A stretch of 15,106 bases of DNA from Gammaproteobacteria bacterium (GTDB taxonomy: Bacteria; Pseudomonadota; Gammaproteobacteria; SZUA-229). The position numbers and the translations under genes are program-made. Every line of letters begins with the position of its first letter. Position 1 is the first letter of the stretch. The notes under the pieces were generated by a model. That model did not search any database. It worked only from the letters and a program-made list of their open reading frames with translations, and was not told the origin of the DNA. Shown in pieces: positions 5,791 through 13,169 of the stretch. The stretch spans positions 1-15,106 of the forward strand of contig DROB01000313.1 in assembly GCA_011321985.1 (NCBI GenBank), read 5' to 3'.

Positions 5791-7473
5791 TTAGTCGTTA
5801 GCTTTCATCTGCTCTTTCATCAAATCACCTAAAGTCGGTGCAGCACCCACAGATGCTTCCTGATTATCTGAGAAGTCTTTCAACGCTTCAGATTCATCAT
5901 CGTAGTCTTTGGCTTTGATCGATAATGCGATACCGCGATTCTTACGGTCAACACCCATCAGCTTCGCTTCGACTTCGTCACCTACTTTAAGGACTGTACT
6001 GGCATCTTCAACGCGATCACGCGAGAGTTCTGAAGCACGCAAGGTACCTTCAACACCTTCACCTAGATCGATGATGGCGGCTTTTGCGTCCACTGACAAT
6101 ACGGTGCCTTTAACGATAGAGCCTTTTTTATTCTCCGCGATAAAGGTAGAGACAGGATCCTGTTCCATCTGCTTGATCCCCAGCGAGATACGCTCACGCT
6201 CAGCATCGATAGATAAAACGACCGCTTCGATAGTATCGCCTTTCTTGTAGTCACGAACGGCTTCTTCACCGTTGTCATCCCATGAGATGTCAGACATGTG
6301 AATCAGGCCATCGATCTCGCCATTAAGGCCGACGAACACGCCAAAATCAGTGATCGACTTGATGGTACCGGTAACCTTATCGCCCTTGTTATGTGTCGCA
6401 AAGAACTCATCCCATGGATTTGCCTGACACTGCTTCATACCCAGTGATATACGACGACGTTCTTCGTCGATATCCAGGATCATGACTTCTCTCTCTTCAC
6501 CCAGGGTGACGATGTTGGCAGGGTTAACATTTTTGTTGGTCCAGTCCATCTCAGAAACGTGAACCAGTCCTTCGACACCGTCTTCGATCTCGACGAAACA
6601 ACCGTAGTCAGTAATGTTGCTGACCTTACCGAACAGGCGTGAACCTTCAGGATAACGACGAGCGATCTCAGCCCATGGATCATCACCAAGCTGTTTCAGG
6701 CCAAGAGAAACGCGTGTCTTCTCTTTATCGAACTTGAGCACCATGACTTCGATCTCGGTACCTACTTCGACGATCTCTGAAGGATGACGTACACGTTTCC
6801 ATGCCATGTCAGTGATATGTAACAGACCGTCGATACCGCCGAGATCAAGGAACGCACCATAGTCGGTGAGGTTCTTGACCACGCCTTTGATCGGCTTGCC
6901 TTCTTCGATGCTGTTAAGTAATGCCTCGCGTTCTTCGCTGTACTCATTTTCGACAACAGCACGGCGTGAGACCACGACGTTGTTGCGTTTCTGGTCCAGT
7001 TTGATGATCTTGAATTCCAGATCCTTGTTTTCCAGATAAGCGGTATCGCGTACCGGACGGACATCGACCAGTGAACCCGGCAGGAATGCACGGATGTCAC
7101 CCAGTTCGACGGTGAAGCCACCTTTGACCTTGCCGGTAATAATGCCGGTAATGATCTCTTCTGCTTCAAATGATTTTTCAAGTGTGATCCAGGCTTTAGC
7201 GCGTTTGGCTTTCTCACGAGACAGGCGGGTTTCACCGTAACCATCTTCAACCGCTTCTAATACCACTTCAACTTCATCGCCAATATTGACTTCTAATTCA
7301 CCCTGTAGATTGGTGAACTGGCTGACGGGGATAACACCTTCTGATTTCAAACCGGCAGATACGATGACGTATCCATCAGAGATATCAGCGATAGTACCAA
7401 GGACAACGTTGCCGGCACTCATATCGGTTTGACTCAGGCTTTCTTCGAATAATTCTGCAAAACTTTCAGACAT
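5791..7473 (-). CDS. rpsA: 30S ribosomal protein S1
   Basis: S1 is the large RNA-binding protein of the small subunit that brings mRNAs with weak or structured leaders to the ribosome. The 560-residue product is close to the E. coli length (557) and has six S1 (OB-fold) repeats, starting at about residues 22, 107, 193, 278, 365 and 452. Examples are VLGTIADISDGYVIVSAG for repeat 1 and KGVVKNLTDYGAFLDLGG for repeat 3. The first two repeats are more divergent, as expected, since they contact the ribosome through S2 rather than RNA. The N terminus MSESFAELFEESL is typical. It follows cmk, its usual partner, after 143 bases that contain dyads and no Shine-Dalgarno site before the ATG, in line with the autogenous control known for S1. 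Confidence 0.98.
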   Translation of the reverse strand: MSESFAELFEESLSQTDMSAGNVVLGTIADISDGYVIVSAGLKSEGVIPVSQFTNLQGELEVNIGDEVEVVLEAVEDGYGETRLSREKAKRAKAWITLEKSFEAEEIITGIITGKVKGGFTVELGDIRAFLPGSLVDVRPVRDTAYLENKDLEFKIIKLDQKRNNVVVSRRAVVENEYSEEREALLNSIEEGKPIKGVVKNLTDYGAFLDLGGIDGLLHITDMAWKRVRHPSEIVEVGTEIEVMVLKFDKEKTRVSLGLKQLGDDPWAEIARRYPEGSRLFGKVSNITDYGCFVEIEDGVEGLVHVSEMDWTNKNVNPANIVTLGEEREVMILDIDEERRRISLGMKQCQANPWDEFFATHNKGDKVTGTIKSITDFGVFVGLNGEIDGLIHMSDISWDDNGEEAVRDYKKGDTIEAVVLSIDAERERISLGIKQMEQDPVSTFIAENKKGSIVKGTVLSVDAKAAIIDLGEGVEGTLRASELSRDRVEDASTVLKVGDEVEAKLMGVDRKNRGIALSIKAKDYDDESEALKDFSDNQEASVGAAPTLGDLMKEQMKAND

Positions 7474-7616
7474 AATAATTTTTGATTGTGTGATTATTTA
7501 CCGTTGGAATATTCCATGAAAAGGTTCATGAAATTAAGTAAATGCATCACTGTTAAGTTAATAAAACAGCCTGCCATGCGACAGACCACCGGTGGGTCAC
7601 TGTTAAAATTCAAGCT
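7474..7616 (-). promoter_or_regulatory. Structured rpsA leader without Shine-Dalgarno sequence
   Basis: On the minus strand the 20 bases before the rpsA ATG are A/T rich (ending ATCAAAAATTATT) and hold no GGAG-like site. A perfect hairpin CATGAA-CCTT-TTCATG (7515-7530) and an adjoining palindrome GGAATATTCC (7506-7515) lie about 33-57 bases upstream of the start. A third imperfect dyad around CCACCGGTGG (about 7585-7594) lies just past the cmk stop. TCACTGTTAA occurs twice on the plus strand, at 7547-7556 and 7597-7606. In E. coli the rpsA leader is known to fold into hairpins, lack a canonical Shine-Dalgarno sequence, and be repressed by free S1. The same type of control here is inferred from the layout. 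Confidence 0.55.
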
Positions 7617-8309
7617 TTAACCGACCCGTTGACCGACCCAATTCATGACTTCACCAGTCACCTGTTCAATATTGAGCTCAGTCGTATCGATGATAATCGC
7701 ATCTGATGCCGGTTTCAGCGGTGCTGTCTTCCGATTCATGTCGCGATCATCACGAACTCGCAGGTCTTCTACGAGGGAAGAGAGATTAACATCTATTCCT
7801 TTGTCTTTCAACTGCTTATAGCGTCTTAGTGCTCTTTCTTCCGGACTGGCGGTAAGATAGATTTTTAATACTGCATCAGGAAAAACGACGGTACCCATAT
7901 CCCGCCCATCGGCCACCAGTCCCGGTTGCTGTAAAAACGCGCGCTGACGCGCCAATAGTGCCTCACGGACGGCGGGAATGGCGGCAATCTGTGATGCCTT
8001 TGCACCCATTTCTTCAGTACGAATCTGTTGAGTGATGTCCTCTCCATCGAGCAAAATGACCAGATTTTGATCCATTTGCTCATAAGAAACAGATAAATTA
8101 AGTGCGATATCAGCCAGCTGTGCTGCCTCGATCGTCTTCGCTTCGACATCCGGAAACAACCGTGAAACCTGTAATGCAGTAATCCGATACAGCGAACCAC
8201 TGTCCAGGATGTGCCAGCCCAGATGCCCGGCTACCGCGAGACAGATGGTGCCTTTACCTACGCCACTGGGGCCATCCAGGCAGATGACCTGTGTATTTTT
8301 CTGTTTCAT
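7617..8309 (-). CDS. cmk: Cytidylate kinase
   Basis: Cmk phosphorylates CMP and dCMP with ATP in the cytoplasm. The 230-residue protein has the usual length. The P-loop GPSGVGKGT is at 13-21, followed by the substrate-side motif DSGSLYR (36-42). The strongly conserved ADGRDMGTVVFPDA lies at about 133-146. The lid and arginine motif RDDRDMNRKTAPLKPA is at about 186-201, and the closing strand AIIIDTT at about 204-210. A Shine-Dalgarno AGGA lies seven bases before the ATG. It follows aroA by 63 bases and precedes rpsA, the arrangement common in gammaproteobacteria. Confidence 0.97.
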   Translation of the reverse strand: MKQKNTQVICLDGPSGVGKGTICLAVAGHLGWHILDSGSLYRITALQVSRLFPDVEAKTIEAAQLADIALNLSVSYEQMDQNLVILLDGEDITQQIRTEEMGAKASQIAAIPAVREALLARQRAFLQQPGLVADGRDMGTVVFPDAVLKIYLTASPEERALRRYKQLKDKGIDVNLSSLVEDLRVRDDRDMNRKTAPLKPASDAIIIDTTELNIEQVTGEVMNWVGQRVG

Positions 8310-8372
8310 TGTCCTGTCCTGTTTATTCCCATATTCAACGTGAGGACAAATACAAAATCTGTTCCTCGATGG

Positions 8373-9686
8373 TTAATCATCGACCAACTGAATCGACAGA
8401 CCGCAGGATGCAGCCAGTTCCGCAAAACCCGGAAAAGACGTGTTCACAGTGTCACAATCTTCGATATGAATATCCCCTTCTGCACGTAACCCGGCCATGG
8501 CAAAAGCCATCGCGATACGGTGGTCATCATGACTATGCACCGAAGCAGAACCGATCCGCCCACCCTGGATAATCATTCCATCATCAGTCGCCGTAGCATC
8601 GATACCCAGTGCCTGCAGACCATCGGCCATGACCTGGATGCGGTCGCTCTCTTTCACCCGTAATTCTTCGGCACCGGTAACGATGGTCTGGCCCTGCGCA
8701 CAGGCAGCTGCCACGAATAAAACCGGGAACTCATCGATCGCCAGCGGCACCAGGGATTCAGGGATGTGCACACCTATCAGATCTGCAGACCGGATACGGA
8801 TATCAGCGACCGGCTCGCCCCCTACCACCTGCTGGTTAGAAACAGTGATATCCCCACCCATCAGTTTCAGGATATCGATAACACCGGTGCGTGTCGGGTT
8901 GATGCCGACATGCTGCAATACGATATCTGAATCTCGTGCAATGCTGGCACCCACCATAAAAAAGGCGGCAGATGAGATATCACTGGGTACATCGATATCG
9001 GTTGCGATTAATCTGGCCGGGCCATCGACGCATGCGGTAGAGTCGTTCACCGTAACCTCGCAGGAAAAAGCATCCAGCATACGTTCGGTATGGTCACGGG
9101 TAACCGCCGGTTCGGTGACACAGGTTTTGCCCTGTGCATACAGGCCAGCCAGCAAACAACAGGATTTGACCTGTGCACTGGCCATCGGCATCGGATAATC
9201 TATCCCGATTAATTTTTGCCCGCCATGTATCTTCAGTGGTGGTCTGCCGCCTTCTGCGGTATCCACTCTTGCGCCCATCTCAGCCAGAGGATCCGTCACC
9301 CGTTTCATCGGACGTTTAGACAGGGAAGCATCCCCACTGAGTTCCACATCAAAAGACTGGCCTGCCAGCAGACCGGCCAGCAGTCGCATCGAAGTACCGG
9401 AATTACCCAGATCGAGTGGTTTCGATGGCGGCTTCAAGCCGTCCATGCCGACACCTTCGATGCTCACCCTGCCATCGACAGGGCCATCTATATGTACTCC
9501 CATGGCCTGAAAAGCACGCAGTGTATTCAGGCTGTCTTCTCCGTCTAAAAACCCACTGATATGACTCGTCCCTTCGGCCAGTGAGGCAAACATGATGGAG
9601 CGGTGCGAGATGGATTTGTCGCCGGGAACCCGGATGGAGCCTTGCAGCCCGGGTTTATTCAGGCCGCCTTGTACGATGAATTTCAT
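8373..9686 (-). CDS. aroA: 3-phosphoshikimate 1-carboxyvinyltransferase (EPSP synthase), class II type
   Basis: AroA joins shikimate 3-phosphate and phosphoenolpyruvate to give EPSP, the step before chorismate. The 437-residue protein shows all four motifs used to define class II EPSP synthases: GDKS (22-25), SAQVK (170-174), RDHTE (197-201) and NPTR (263-266). It also has KESDR (345-349) and DDHR (387-390). In the PEP-binding loop LGNSGTS (93-99) it keeps Gly at position 97, where the glyphosate-insensitive CP4 enzyme has Ala; Leu102 is at the position of Pro101 in E. coli. The start lies 12 bases after the tyrA stop with little Shine-Dalgarno sequence, so translation is probably coupled. 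In some relatives TyrA and AroA are one fused protein; here they are separate but adjacent. Confidence 0.97.
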   Translation of the reverse strand: MKFIVQGGLNKPGLQGSIRVPGDKSISHRSIMFASLAEGTSHISGFLDGEDSLNTLRAFQAMGVHIDGPVDGRVSIEGVGMDGLKPPSKPLDLGNSGTSMRLLAGLLAGQSFDVELSGDASLSKRPMKRVTDPLAEMGARVDTAEGGRPPLKIHGGQKLIGIDYPMPMASAQVKSCCLLAGLYAQGKTCVTEPAVTRDHTERMLDAFSCEVTVNDSTACVDGPARLIATDIDVPSDISSAAFFMVGASIARDSDIVLQHVGINPTRTGVIDILKLMGGDITVSNQQVVGGEPVADIRIRSADLIGVHIPESLVPLAIDEFPVLFVAAACAQGQTIVTGAEELRVKESDRIQVMADGLQALGIDATATDDGMIIQGGRIGSASVHSHDDHRIAMAFAMAGLRAEGDIHIEDCDTVNTSFPGFAELAASCGLSIQLVDD

Positions 9687-9698
9687 ATGAGAGACTTT

Positions 9699-10577
9699 CT
9701 AATGGGTAAATTTGTCGCGGGTCTGTTTTGCGTGCTGAAAAACCTCGATGAGCTTTTCCCCATCACCCGACTGCAGCGCATTATATAACATATCCAGTTC
9801 ATCCCTGTAACGTTTCATCATATCCAGGATGGGTTGCTGGTTATTCAGACAGACATCGCGCCACATGACAGGATCACTCGATGCGATGCGCGTGACATCA
9901 CGAAATCCCCCTGCCGCAAAACGAAACACATCTTCGATATCATCAATATTCTCCAGACAATGCACCAGACCAAAAGCAAGCAGATGTGGTAGATGGCTGG
10001 TGGCAGCCAGTATCTTGTCGTGATGCGCTGCATCCATCGATTCCACTTCAGCCCCCACCGTCTGCCAGAGTGTCGTGACCCGCTCTATCGCATCGCTATC
10101 AGTATCATCGCCAGGTGTAAGGATGACACGTCGGTTTTTATATAGATCAGCAAAAGCAGCGTCCGGCCCACTGTTCTCGGTCCCCGCTATCGGATGCCCT
10201 GCGACAAATCGTCTACCATTATCGGGGAAAACAGTTTCTGCCAATTGCAGAACCCGTTGCTTCGAACTACCGGCATCGGTGATCACTGCCCGGGTATTAC
10301 CCCCCGCTTTCAGGCCCACTGCAATTTTTTCAAACACCGTCTGCATCGCACCCAGAGGCACAGAGACAAAAATAATATCGGCCTGTTCTACCGCATGACT
10401 GATATCGGTATCGTAAGCATCGATGATATTCAGCTGTTTAGCTTTCTGCAAGGTTTCTTCACTGCGACCAGCACCGATGATATTGTCACAAGCATCGGCC
10501 GCTTTTAATGCCAGACACAACGACCCCCCGATCAGCCCGGTACCGATAACACAAAGATTGTTAATTAATTTTGTCAT
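9699..10577 (-). CDS. tyrA: Prephenate dehydrogenase
   Basis: This enzyme oxidatively decarboxylates prephenate (or dehydrogenates arogenate) in tyrosine synthesis, with NAD(P). The 292-residue protein has an N-terminal Rossmann fold with GTGLIGGS at 12-19. The conserved GHPIAGTENSGP, with the catalytic histidine at 128, follows, then SHLPHLLAF at about 186-194, and a helical C-terminal dimerisation domain with FRDVTRIASSDPVMW. It has no chorismate mutase domain, unlike E. coli TyrA, and no ACT domain, so feedback control must act within the catalytic fold or elsewhere. Whether it prefers prephenate or arogenate cannot be told from sequence by eye. A REP-like palindrome lies in the 68-base gap upstream (10596-10620), 18 bases before the start codon. 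Confidence 0.95.
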   Translation of the reverse strand: MTKLINNLCVIGTGLIGGSLCLALKAADACDNIIGAGRSEETLQKAKQLNIIDAYDTDISHAVEQADIIFVSVPLGAMQTVFEKIAVGLKAGGNTRAVITDAGSSKQRVLQLAETVFPDNGRRFVAGHPIAGTENSGPDAAFADLYKNRRVILTPGDDTDSDAIERVTTLWQTVGAEVESMDAAHHDKILAATSHLPHLLAFGLVHCLENIDDIEDVFRFAAGGFRDVTRIASSDPVMWRDVCLNNQQPILDMMKRYRDELDMLYNALQSGDGEKLIEVFQHAKQTRDKFTH

Positions 10578-10595
10578 AGATGAAAAAACCAGACC

Positions 10596-10620
10596 GTAGG
10601 AGCGGATTGTAATCCGCGAT
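10596..10620 (+). repeat. REP-like palindromic unit inside the operon
   Basis: GTAGGAGCGG-ATTGTAAT-CCGCGAT reads on the plus strand, with a GCGGATT/AATCCGC stem. It is the same family as the units at 506-530 and 630-651, some 10 kb away. It sits in the 68-base gap between hisC and tyrA, where it could form an mRNA hairpin and change the relative expression of the two genes. Confidence 0.8.
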
Positions 10621-10645
10621 AACCATTATGTACCACATACACTGA

Positions 10646-11764
10646 TTACAAACACAGTTTCAAAGCCTGGATAAACCGTTCATTCTGCTGCCGCGTACCG
10701 ATGGTAACCCTCAGATACTCCGGCATAGCATAGTTCGCAACCGGCCTCACGATAACGCCCTGTCGTAACAGTTTGTCATACAGTGCCAGTCCATCCTGCT
10801 CTACATTGAGCGAAATAAAATTACCCATGGTCGGTAGATAACGCAGGTTCATCTCTGTAAATACTTTTTGCAAAAAAGCCTTTCCATCGTTGTTCATCGC
10901 CACACTTTTGCTGACATGTCCGTCGTCATCCAGCGAGGCTAACGCCGCGGCCTGCGCGATCATATTGGTATTAAAAGGTTGCCTGACCCGATTCAGTATA
11001 TCTGCAATCTCCGGATTTGAAATCGAATAACCGATCCGTAAACCTGCCAAAGCATACACTTTTGAAAACGTCTGGGTGATGACCAGATTAGGAAACAGCT
11101 GTAACCACTGATCGATACGTGGTTTAAACTCATCATCCACATATTCCGTATAGGCCAGATCCAGAACGATGATGATGTTCGTCGCGATACGAGCAAACAG
11201 TTCTTCCAGCTCAGAGGGCGCTAACCATGTACCTGTCGGATTGTTTGGATTGGCGATAAAGATGATGCGTGTGGTGCCGTCGATCTGTGCGAGCAATGCT
11301 TCGGGATCATGCCCCAGCGGCATACTCTCATGATCTTCAGCAAAGGCTTTCGCGATATTTGCTTTTGCACCAACGGCCTGCACCACGATAGGATACACGG
11401 CGAATGAATGCTCTGAGAATACGGCGGAATGTGATGGAGTTAAGAAAGCACGTGTCACCAGTTCCAGGATATCATTGGAGCCGTTACCCAGGGTGATGCA
11501 TGCGGTTTCGACCTGATGTTTCTCTGCCAGCCTGGCACTTAGCGCAAAACCACCGCCATCAGGATAATAATTGATCGACGGTGATATATCGCTTATCGCT
11601 GTCAATGCCAACGGGCTCGGGCCGAGAGGGTTTTCATTCGAGGCCAGTTTGATCGAGTTTGATATACCCAGTTCACGCTCCAGCTCTTCAACCGGTTTAC
11701 CCGGTTGATACGGCGTTAACTGCTGGACACCTGTGGTAGCTAGTTCGAGAAATGACTGTTTCAC
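10646..11764 (-). CDS. hisC: Histidinol-phosphate / aromatic aminotransferase
   Basis: A class I/II PLP-dependent aminotransferase of the HisC family, 372 residues. It has KLASNENPLGPSP (39-51), GNGSNDILEL (93-102), NPNNPTGT (172-179), and the PLP-binding lysine K235 in QTFSKVYALAGLRIGY. In the usual DEAY motif the second residue is leucine here (DLAY, 202-205). The context (after pheA and before tyrA and aroA, not in a his operon) suggests that it transaminates aromatic oxo-acids, perhaps as well as imidazole-acetol phosphate; that is inference from position. The frame opens with GTG two bases after the TGA stop of pheA, so translation is probably coupled. No ATG near the expected N terminus competes. 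Confidence 0.94.
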   Translation of the reverse strand: MKQSFLELATTGVQQLTPYQPGKPVEELERELGISNSIKLASNENPLGPSPLALTAISDISPSINYYPDGGGFALSARLAEKHQVETACITLGNGSNDILELVTRAFLTPSHSAVFSEHSFAVYPIVVQAVGAKANIAKAFAEDHESMPLGHDPEALLAQIDGTTRIIFIANPNNPTGTWLAPSELEELFARIATNIIIVLDLAYTEYVDDEFKPRIDQWLQLFPNLVITQTFSKVYALAGLRIGYSISNPEIADILNRVRQPFNTNMIAQAAALASLDDDGHVSKSVAMNNDGKAFLQKVFTEMNLRYLPTMGNFISLNVEQDGLALYDKLLRQGVIVRPVANYAMPEYLRVTIGTRQQNERFIQALKLCL

Positions 11765-11766
11765 TT

Positions 11767-12864
11767 TCAGAGCACTGCTTTAGGATAAGAACCCAATATA
11801 GTCACCATGGCAGAAGCTTGTTCGATTTCGGAGATAGCTTCTCTGACTGAAACATCATCACGATGACCATCGATATCGATGAAAAACACGTAATCCCATA
11901 CCCCCCTGCGTGATGGCCGGGATTCGATATTGCTCATGCTGATATTACGGTCAGCCAATGGTTTGAGAAGATCGAATAAGGAACCAGGTTTATTCTGAAC
12001 GAAGACCAGCAGACTGGTCCGATCATCTCCACTGGGTGGCGCAACATGCTGACCGATGATGGCAAAACGTGTGGTATTGTCTGGCTCATCCTCGATATCA
12101 GATTCCAGGATGGGTACATCATACAGTTCAGAAGCCATGGAACCTCCGATAGAAGCGGTACCCATAGAAGCCGTATTGTTCTCTCTAGCATGCAGAACGG
12201 CCTGTGCATTACTGTTCATCGCGATACGTTCGGCATTGGGCAGGTGTTTACTCAGCCAGAGATCACATTGCGACAATGACTGCTGATGCGCATAGACACG
12301 ATCGATCTTATCCAGCGAATCCAGTTGTGTAAGCAGGTTATGACGGATACGCAATGCGACTTCGCCACTGATGATCAATGGTGACTTCATGAAAAGATCG
12401 AGGGTATGGTTGATGACACCTGCACTGGAATTCTCCACCGGTACTGCACCAAAATTTGCACCGCCCGCTTCGACGATCCGAAATACTTCATCGATACTAT
12501 CGACAGGCTGGGGGTCGATAAAACTGCCGAAGTGCTTTATCGCCGCTGAATGCGTGTAGGTACCTTCCGGCCCTAAAAATGCAACTTTCAATGGTCTTTC
12601 ATGCGCCAGACAGGCAGCCATGATCTCGCGAAAGACACCCGCGATACTTTCATCTGTTAGCGGCCCTGCATTACGTTCCATCACCGCACGCAGTACCTGT
12701 GCTTCACGCTCAGGCCGGTAGAAATGCCCGGTTTCACCCTGTTGTTGCTTTACTTTGGCTACTTCAGCTGCACAGGCAGCACGTTCTGACACCAGGTTCT
12801 GAATAGACGTGTCTATCTCATCGATGCGCTTTCGTATTTCGGCTAGTGGGTCTTTTTCAGTCAT
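11767..12864 (-). CDS. pheA: Bifunctional chorismate mutase / prephenate dehydratase (P-protein)
   Basis: PheA converts chorismate to prephenate and then phenylpyruvate. The 365-residue protein has three parts. An all-helical chorismate mutase (AroQ type, about 6-88) starts LAEIRKRIDEIDTSIQNLV. The prephenate dehydratase domain (about 92-272) opens with VAFLGPEGTYTHSAA and carries the active-site DNTTRF (262-267). The C-terminal ACT domain (about 283-362) has the ESRPSRRG motif (314-321), which binds phenylalanine, so feedback inhibition is expected. It sits between serA and hisC. The 301-base gap upstream makes a separate promoter likely, but I found no convincing -35/-10 pair and no Phe-rich leader peptide. 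The Shine-Dalgarno sequence before the ATG is weak. Confidence 0.97.
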   Translation of the reverse strand: MTEKDPLAEIRKRIDEIDTSIQNLVSERAACAAEVAKVKQQQGETGHFYRPEREAQVLRAVMERNAGPLTDESIAGVFREIMAACLAHERPLKVAFLGPEGTYTHSAAIKHFGSFIDPQPVDSIDEVFRIVEAGGANFGAVPVENSSAGVINHTLDLFMKSPLIISGEVALRIRHNLLTQLDSLDKIDRVYAHQQSLSQCDLWLSKHLPNAERIAMNSNAQAVLHARENNTASMGTASIGGSMASELYDVPILESDIEDEPDNTTRFAIIGQHVAPPSGDDRTSLLVFVQNKPGSLFDLLKPLADRNISMSNIESRPSRRGVWDYVFFIDIDGHRDDVSVREAISEIEQASAMVTILGSYPKAVL

Positions 12865-13051
12865 GTTTTTAAGTTATGTATTGAAGCTCATTACTGTCCC
12901 GTTTACCATTCATATCTCGGATAGTATGCACACCGTTCAGTCTCTAATGCTGCTGTCATTCAATGTAAGCACCAATAAAAGTAACGAAACAGCGATGACT
13001 GGAGTTGCAAGTTTGCATGATTAAACCTGTAACTTAATAGCTTACAACTAT
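12865..13051. other. pheA upstream region, no gene
   Basis: Nothing coding stands out. A 20-codon minus-strand frame (12956-13018) has only two Phe codons and no attenuator hairpin after it. A TGTAA/TTACA dyad lies near 13029-13047. CATACTAT on the minus strand (about 12921-12928) is a possible -10 box without a clear -35 partner. The repeat element at 13052 follows directly. Confidence 0.35.
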
Positions 13052-13169
13052 TTCTTTAAGGGCACCTCTATCGATTGATTACACCCTCTGTGTGGTCTGA
13101 AGCATGTAGCTGCAAGACCGTGCTCTTCGGGACTTGATGCCAATCGATTAAAGAGGTAGGTAACCTTAA
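13052..13169. mobile_element. Short MITE-like element of the TTTAAGGGC family
   Basis: The left end (TTTAAGGGCACCTCTATCG, then ATTGATTACACCCTCTG) and the next 30 bases (GAAGCATGTAGCTGCAAG) match the right arm of the element at 3612-3899, read in reverse, with roughly 85 percent identity over about 65 bases by eye. The right end (13140-13169, CAATCGATTAAAGAGGT...AACCTTAA) is an imperfect inverse of the left end. At about 118 bases it may be an internally deleted member. The TAA stop of the serA gene (13166-13168) lies within its right end. No protein is encoded. Confidence 0.68.

Noticed and set aside
6762..7250. A 162-codon minus-strand frame overlapping rpsA in another phase
   Set aside because: It is a frame-shadow of the S1 repeats, rich in Trp, Ser and Arg, with no family resemblance.
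8629..9198. A 189-codon plus-strand frame antisense to aroA
   Set aside because: aroA on the other strand has all catalytic motifs throughout this stretch; the antisense frame shows no recognisable domain and reads as a shadow.
12956..13018. A 20-codon frame upstream of pheA as a possible attenuation leader peptide
   Set aside because: Only two Phe codons, not adjacent, a weak ribosome site, and no terminator hairpin with T tract before pheA.
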